This document shows, in pieces, positions 60,454-64,000 of a stretch of 64,000 bases of DNA. This stretch comes from Gemmatimonadota bacterium (lineage in GTDB: Bacteria > Gemmatimonadota > Gemmatimonadetes > Gemmatimonadales > GWC2-71-9): contig JADFNB010000004.1 in assembly GCA_022563595.1 (NCBI GenBank), forward strand, positions 43,487 to 107,486. The letters are read 5' to 3'. A program made the translations under genes and the position numbers. Under the pieces are notes generated by a model. It saw nothing but the letters and a program-made list of their open reading frames with translations, made no database searches and had not been told where the DNA came from. The stretch's first letter is position 1. Each line of letters opens with the position of its first letter.

Positions 60454-63189
60454 TCATCTGCCGCCTTCTCCTCCTACCATCTCCTGGACCTGTCGCAGTA
60501 GCTCGCCTACGAGGCGCATCTGCTCGCCGTACCGCGCCCAGTCCCCAACGCGCTGCGCGGCGAGAGCCTGCTCATAGTGCTCGGAGACCTGACCAATCAG
60601 CTCCGCAATCTGCGTCTCTGTGGCCTCGCCCACCGGGCCGGTGGCAGCCGCCGCCACTGCGGCGGGACGAGACTCCAGCTCGATCATGCCACCGAAGAGG
60701 CGAGCCATCCCCTCGTGAAGCGTCTCTTCCATGACGACGCGATTCTGGTGGGCGACTATCACACGCTTCAGCTCCGGTATGCGGCCGCCCTCGGCGCGGA
60801 GATACAACGCCTGAACGAACATCAGCGATTCCTCAATGGGGATCACCAGCAGCTTGCCCCGAATGACTTCGGAGCCGCGTTGGTCCCACAGCGAGATCTG
60901 CCGCGAGATCTCGGTGTCCTGGTTGATGCGGTTCACGATCTGGGTCGGTCCGAACACGAGACTCTGGCGCGGGAAGCGATAGACAACGAGCTGCCCGTAG
61001 TGGGCGCCGTCGCTCCGCGCCACCATCCACGCGGCGAGATTGTCTTTCTGGCGAGGCGTGAACGCGGTCATGGTGATGTATTCCTCGCGGGTCTCGCCCG
61101 GCAGCTTCATCACCATGTGCCGCAGGAACGGATCATCCCCGGAGGCCTCGCTCGGCGACGCACTCGGGATCTGCCATTGATCCTCTCGTGCGTAGAAGAC
61201 ATCCGGCTCGTCCATGTGGTACGCCGCATACAGCTCCGTCTGGATGCGGAACAGGTCATTCGGGTATCGCACGTGTGCGCGCAGATCGGCAGGCATGGCA
61301 TCCAACGGCTCGAAGATGCCCTTAAAGATGCTCGCATAGATCTTTACGATGGGGTCGCTAGCGTCGGCGATGTAGGCCCGAACGGTTCCGTCGTACGCGT
61401 CGATCACGACCTTCACGCTGTTACGCATGTAGTTGGTGCCGCCACCGACAGGCAGCGAGTAGGGATACCGGTCGCTCACGGTATAGGCGTCGAGGATCCA
61501 TTTGAGCCGCCCCTCGTCCGTCACGACGAGATACGGATCGTGGTCCCACACCAGAAACGGCAAGGCTTTGCTCGCTCGCTCGGCAATGTTACGGTGGTAG
61601 AGGACGCGGCTGTCCCTCGTGATCAACGAGGTGAGCAGGACATCGAGGGAGCGAAACCGCACGCTGATGAGCAGTTTGCGCAGGAAAGAGTTGACGCGAA
61701 CCCCACCGGTGCCGCGATAGGTCGTGAACGCACTCGAGTCCCCCAACGGATAATCGAACTCGGGCTGTCGCGTGTTGACGAACACGTAGTCGCTCGCAAG
61801 CTCGCCGTAGTAGACTTCCGGGCGCTTCACTCCGAGCGAGACGGTAGATACCGGCGGAAGGTCCTTGATAAAGAGGACCGGGAGCCCCTCCGGTGATACC
61901 TCGTTCACGGGACTCAGCGTGAGCCCCATGCCGTGGGTATAGGTGAGACGGTCGTTGATGAAATTGCGAGTCGGAAGCGACGCGGTATTGAGTTCACGTG
62001 CCGCCAGCAGTACCTGGCGGTACTTCCCGTCGATCCAGTAGCGGTCGTCGTCCACCGAACGGAAATCGTAGTAGGTGCGGATTTCCTGCAACTGCCGGAA
62101 CGTCTGCAACAGCGGCCCGCGGTCCCACAGGCGAATGTTCCCAACGGTACCGCTATTGGCCTGGATATCGGCCAGTGTGAGAGTGGCTTCGCCGCTCAGG
62201 GCGCGGGTCACGACCTCGTCCAGGCCCCAGGCGCGCCGCGTGGCGGCGATATGGTGTTCGAGCTGCGGCGATTCCTTGACCAGCTCATTGGGGTCCACGA
62301 TGAACTTCTGCATCATCGCCGCCGCAGCCATCCCAGCCACCGAGATGCCGAGGTAGAGTGCCCCAGCAGCCACGGTGTTGCGCACCAGGCGCCCCGTGCG
62401 GGCACCAAGAATGACGAGCACGACGCCCACGAGCGCAACCACTCCCACCACACGAAAGACCGGTACTCGAACGACGAGGTCAGCGTAGCTCGCCCCGAAG
62501 AGGGGACCAGCAGTGGAATACACCAGCGATGGAATACGCACCAGAAACATGTTCGCGCCGGTCGCGGCGAACAGAACGGCGAGCAGCCCGGCGAGATGTA
62601 ATTGGGCGGATGGCTCGATCGTCACTCGTCGACCGTGCAGCACGACGTCGCGGCGCAGGACGTAGAGTGGCACTACGATGAGTAGCGCCATGACCGTGAG
62701 GGCCACGACGAGCTGGAGCACCACCGATATCATCGGCAGCGTGAACAGGTAGTAACCGATGTCCTTGCCGAAGACAGGATCGACATCGCCGAACGGCATG
62801 CGGTGAAGAAACCGGAGCAGCGTGAGCCAGTTGCCCGTGCCGCTGAGCCCCAGGAGCAGGGCGAAGACCAGCGCGACCGGCCAAGAGAGACGGCGCAGCA
62901 GTCGCGTGAGTTCAATCTTCGGCATGTTGGGACTCACACTCACCAGCACGAGGTCGGGGACGATCCCGCGTTGGGCGGCGTGCATGTTGCCGAAGAAGAA
63001 CGCGAACGCAATCAGTCCGATACCGAATGCCAGTCCGAGCTTCGTGCCGAGTGAGGTCAGGAAAACGGTCTCGAACTCAAGAGCCTCGAACCAATACCAG
63101 TCGACGACCAACCCGGCCAGCCCGGGGAAGCTCGCCAGCACGACGAGCAACGCCGCCAACAGGACGAGAATTATAGTTCGGCGTTTCAC
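60454..63189 (-). CDS. UPF0182 family membrane protein
   Basis: 911 residues from GTG 63189. Seven predicted TM helices fill the first about 300 residues (for example IILVLLAALLVVLASFPGLA and WPVALVFALLLGLSGTGNWL). A large extracytoplasmic domain follows, with the family blocks RLWDRGPLLQTFRQLQEIRT, GLPVLFIKDLPP and YMRNSVKVVIDAYDGTVRAY. The tail is an Ala/Glu-rich helix. The family occurs in actinobacteria, cyanobacteria, Deinococcus and allies, and its role is unknown. It has about 165 nt of upstream sequence that should hold its promoter. Confidence 0.92.
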   Translation of the reverse strand: MKRRTIILVLLAALLVVLASFPGLAGLVVDWYWFEALEFETVFLTSLGTKLGLAFGIGLIAFAFFFGNMHAAQRGIVPDLVLVSVSPNMPKIELTRLLRRLSWPVALVFALLLGLSGTGNWLTLLRFLHRMPFGDVDPVFGKDIGYYLFTLPMISVVLQLVVALTVMALLIVVPLYVLRRDVVLHGRRVTIEPSAQLHLAGLLAVLFAATGANMFLVRIPSLVYSTAGPLFGASYADLVVRVPVFRVVGVVALVGVVLVILGARTGRLVRNTVAAGALYLGISVAGMAAAAMMQKFIVDPNELVKESPQLEHHIAATRRAWGLDEVVTRALSGEATLTLADIQANSGTVGNIRLWDRGPLLQTFRQLQEIRTYYDFRSVDDDRYWIDGKYRQVLLAARELNTASLPTRNFINDRLTYTHGMGLTLSPVNEVSPEGLPVLFIKDLPPVSTVSLGVKRPEVYYGELASDYVFVNTRQPEFDYPLGDSSAFTTYRGTGGVRVNSFLRKLLISVRFRSLDVLLTSLITRDSRVLYHRNIAERASKALPFLVWDHDPYLVVTDEGRLKWILDAYTVSDRYPYSLPVGGGTNYMRNSVKVVIDAYDGTVRAYIADASDPIVKIYASIFKGIFEPLDAMPADLRAHVRYPNDLFRIQTELYAAYHMDEPDVFYAREDQWQIPSASPSEASGDDPFLRHMVMKLPGETREEYITMTAFTPRQKDNLAAWMVARSDGAHYGQLVVYRFPRQSLVFGPTQIVNRINQDTEISRQISLWDQRGSEVIRGKLLVIPIEESLMFVQALYLRAEGGRIPELKRVIVAHQNRVVMEETLHEGMARLFGGMIELESRPAAVAAAATGPVGEATETQIAELIGQVSEHYEQALAAQRVGDWARYGEQMRLVGELLRQVQEMVGGEGGR

Positions 63190-63355
63190 GGGTTCACCCT
63201 GCTCGCCACGATCCGTTGAATGGGCCTATGAGTTCTCGATACTGGAGAATCATCTGCAACATACCGGCGACGTGGGGCTGTGCAAAGGAGACCGACGGCT
63301 TGGGCGTCTCGACTGTCAGGCGGGCGGTGGCGCGGGGTTCTGCTGGCGTAGGGTT

Positions 63356-63514
63356 CTAGGCCGCCTCCCCAGTGACATGCTCCTGGTCCTTCTCTTCACT
63401 CACGTGTTTCTTCGGCGCCCGGTGATAGGGGCAGGAAGACAGCATCGGCCAGTGCGGCGGAATGGCGAACTCATCGCGTGAGATGGCGCACCCGCATTCG
63501 TAGATTGTGTACAT
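63356..63514 (-). CDS. small Cys-rich hypothetical protein
   Basis: 52 residues from ATG 63514, with AGGAG 7 nt upstream. Cys pattern ECGCAISRDEFAI...SSCPYHRAP suggests metal binding (C-x-C plus C and H). The C-terminal part is charged (KKHVSEEKDQEHVTGEA). Not recognised. An alternative start 9 codons upstream lacks a ribosome site. Confidence 0.5.
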   Translation of the reverse strand: MYTIYECGCAISRDEFAIPPHWPMLSSCPYHRAPKKHVSEEKDQEHVTGEAA

Positions 63515-63871
63515 CGAACATCTCCTGTGTGGCGAGGCCACGCTCGGCTAGGAGAAGCGCATATATCGTACCACGAGGTCGAGTTCGTGGTTGGACGCTC
63601 CAGCGAGCTCGCAGCTCGATGCTACAGTCACAACCTATTGCAGCGAGTGCGTTTACGCCCTTGGCACGGGCACTCGAGACGTGCAGCGGCAGACCACCCG
63701 GTTCGAGATCCCCGCGGAAGGGCGTCCCGCACGCGGGACTTTCCCAACCTCGCGCTACATCCTCGGGCGCTCGTGGCGGCGACGGCAGCCAACGTGTTCT
63801 TTGCACTTTGGCTCGAAGGAACGTTCCACCCTTCTTCGGCAGCATCACATCTGCGTCTGGAAGCATCTTCT
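63515..63871. other. intergenic stretch without a supported gene
   Basis: About 357 nt between the small Cys-rich gene and the last gene. Several frames are open on both strands because of the base composition, but none has a ribosome site with a recognisable sequence. Promoters for the small gene should lie here; I could not define one. Confidence 0.5.
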
Positions 63872-64000
63872 CTACGGAGCGCCGACTATCGAAAAGGCAA
63901 CCACTAGAATGAGGGCCTGAACCACCCAACCGATCACGCAAACACCGATTGCGCGCCAGGTGCTCGTGTAGTCAAGGGCCTGGCGGACGGCGATCACCAT
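63872..64000 (-). CDS. C-terminal end of a YIP1-like membrane protein (5' part outside window)
   Basis: The minus-strand frame enters from the window edge and stops at TAG (63872-63874). The 42 visible residues read VIAVRQALDYTSTWRAIGVC, then VIGWVVQALILVVAFSIVGAP. This is an amphipathic segment followed by a last TM helix, as in the C-terminus of YIP1/DUF-type membrane proteins of Gemmatimonadota and actinobacteria. The last codon in the window happens to be ATG, but the conserved segment starts right there, so the gene very likely continues outside. Confidence 0.55.
   Translation of the reverse strand: MVIAVRQALDYTSTWRAIGVCVIGWVVQALILVVAFSIVGAP

Noticed and set aside
63541..63941. 156-codon minus-strand frame near the window end
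   Set aside because: It starts across another frame that clearly encodes the YIP1-like C-terminus, has no ribosome site and no recognisable sequence.

Overview
The window is a chromosomal stretch of a GC-rich, aerobic, two-membrane bacterium, most likely a member of Gemmatimonadota or a close relative. That placement is an inference. It rests on outer-membrane and lipoprotein genes next to secreted amidohydrolases, a UPF0182 membrane protein, bacillithiol-type bshA, and dense ATGA/GTGA gene overlaps. There are no rRNA genes, CRISPR arrays, transposases or prophage genes. There is one tRNA, tRNA-Ser(CGA).

Layout. 1-2.5 kb: the 3' end of dcd, a hypothetical membrane protein, a decayed HTTM-type membrane gene and an SMP-30 lipoprotein. 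2.6-6.5 kb: a secreted protein, then a three-gene operon (GNAT acyltransferase, enolase-superfamily racemase, M20 hydrolase) that matches the known pathway for irreversible D- to L-amino acid conversion through N-succinyl intermediates. 6.6-12 kb: nhaA and two secreted amidohydrolase genes carrying three amidohydrolase domains, two of which lack the metal-binding HxH. 12-31.2 kb: two small membrane proteins and coaX, preceded by a 17.3-kb run of sixteen tightly packed minus-strand genes: M50 protease, scpA, scpB, rluB, a Rossmann protein, moxR, DUF58, the Bat/VWA cluster with fused BatBC and BatDE proteins, mutL, miaA, bshA, uppP and birA. A good TTGACA/TAGGTT promoter lies upstream of this run. 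31.3-36.4 kb: rpsT with a strong terminator, a zinc-ribbon coiled-coil gene, pyrR-pyrB-pyrC and a 2-hydroxyacid dehydrogenase. 36.6-45.6 kb: tRNA-Ser, an IsdG-like monooxygenase, an outer-membrane protein, a degenerate Nudix protein, ftcD, a DUF99 gene, nadB, a truncated peptidase fragment coupled to aceK, and aceK.

45.6-54.2 kb is a catabolic cluster. It holds a three-subunit molybdenum hydroxylase (S-L-CoxG-M), an NCS1 nucleobase-type transporter, a cyclase-family hydrolase and an amidase. A truncated NCS2 xanthine/uracil permease lies immediately upstream on the other strand. Together these suggest uptake, hydroxylation and hydrolytic opening of a purine-, pyrimidine- or hydantoin-like N-heterocycle. 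54.2-64 kb: a FKBP lipoprotein, small zinc-finger proteins, a LeuA-family enzyme, an M1 peptidase, an MDR oxidoreductase, a UPF0182 protein and the 3' end of a YIP1-like membrane gene.

The non-coding signals I consider most interesting are: two arrays of 8-bp tandem repeats, one inside the GNAT gene and one in a promoter; a 106-bp element with perfect 19-bp terminal inverted repeats and a deleted second copy 16.6 kb away; and a recurring promoter form, TTGAMC-17-TAACTT, that in two cases sits right at the start codon (near-leaderless mRNA). I found no clearly unprecedented multi-gene system. The best candidates for new biology are the octamer-repeat contingency locus and the Mo-hydroxylase/NCS1/cyclase/amidase cluster.
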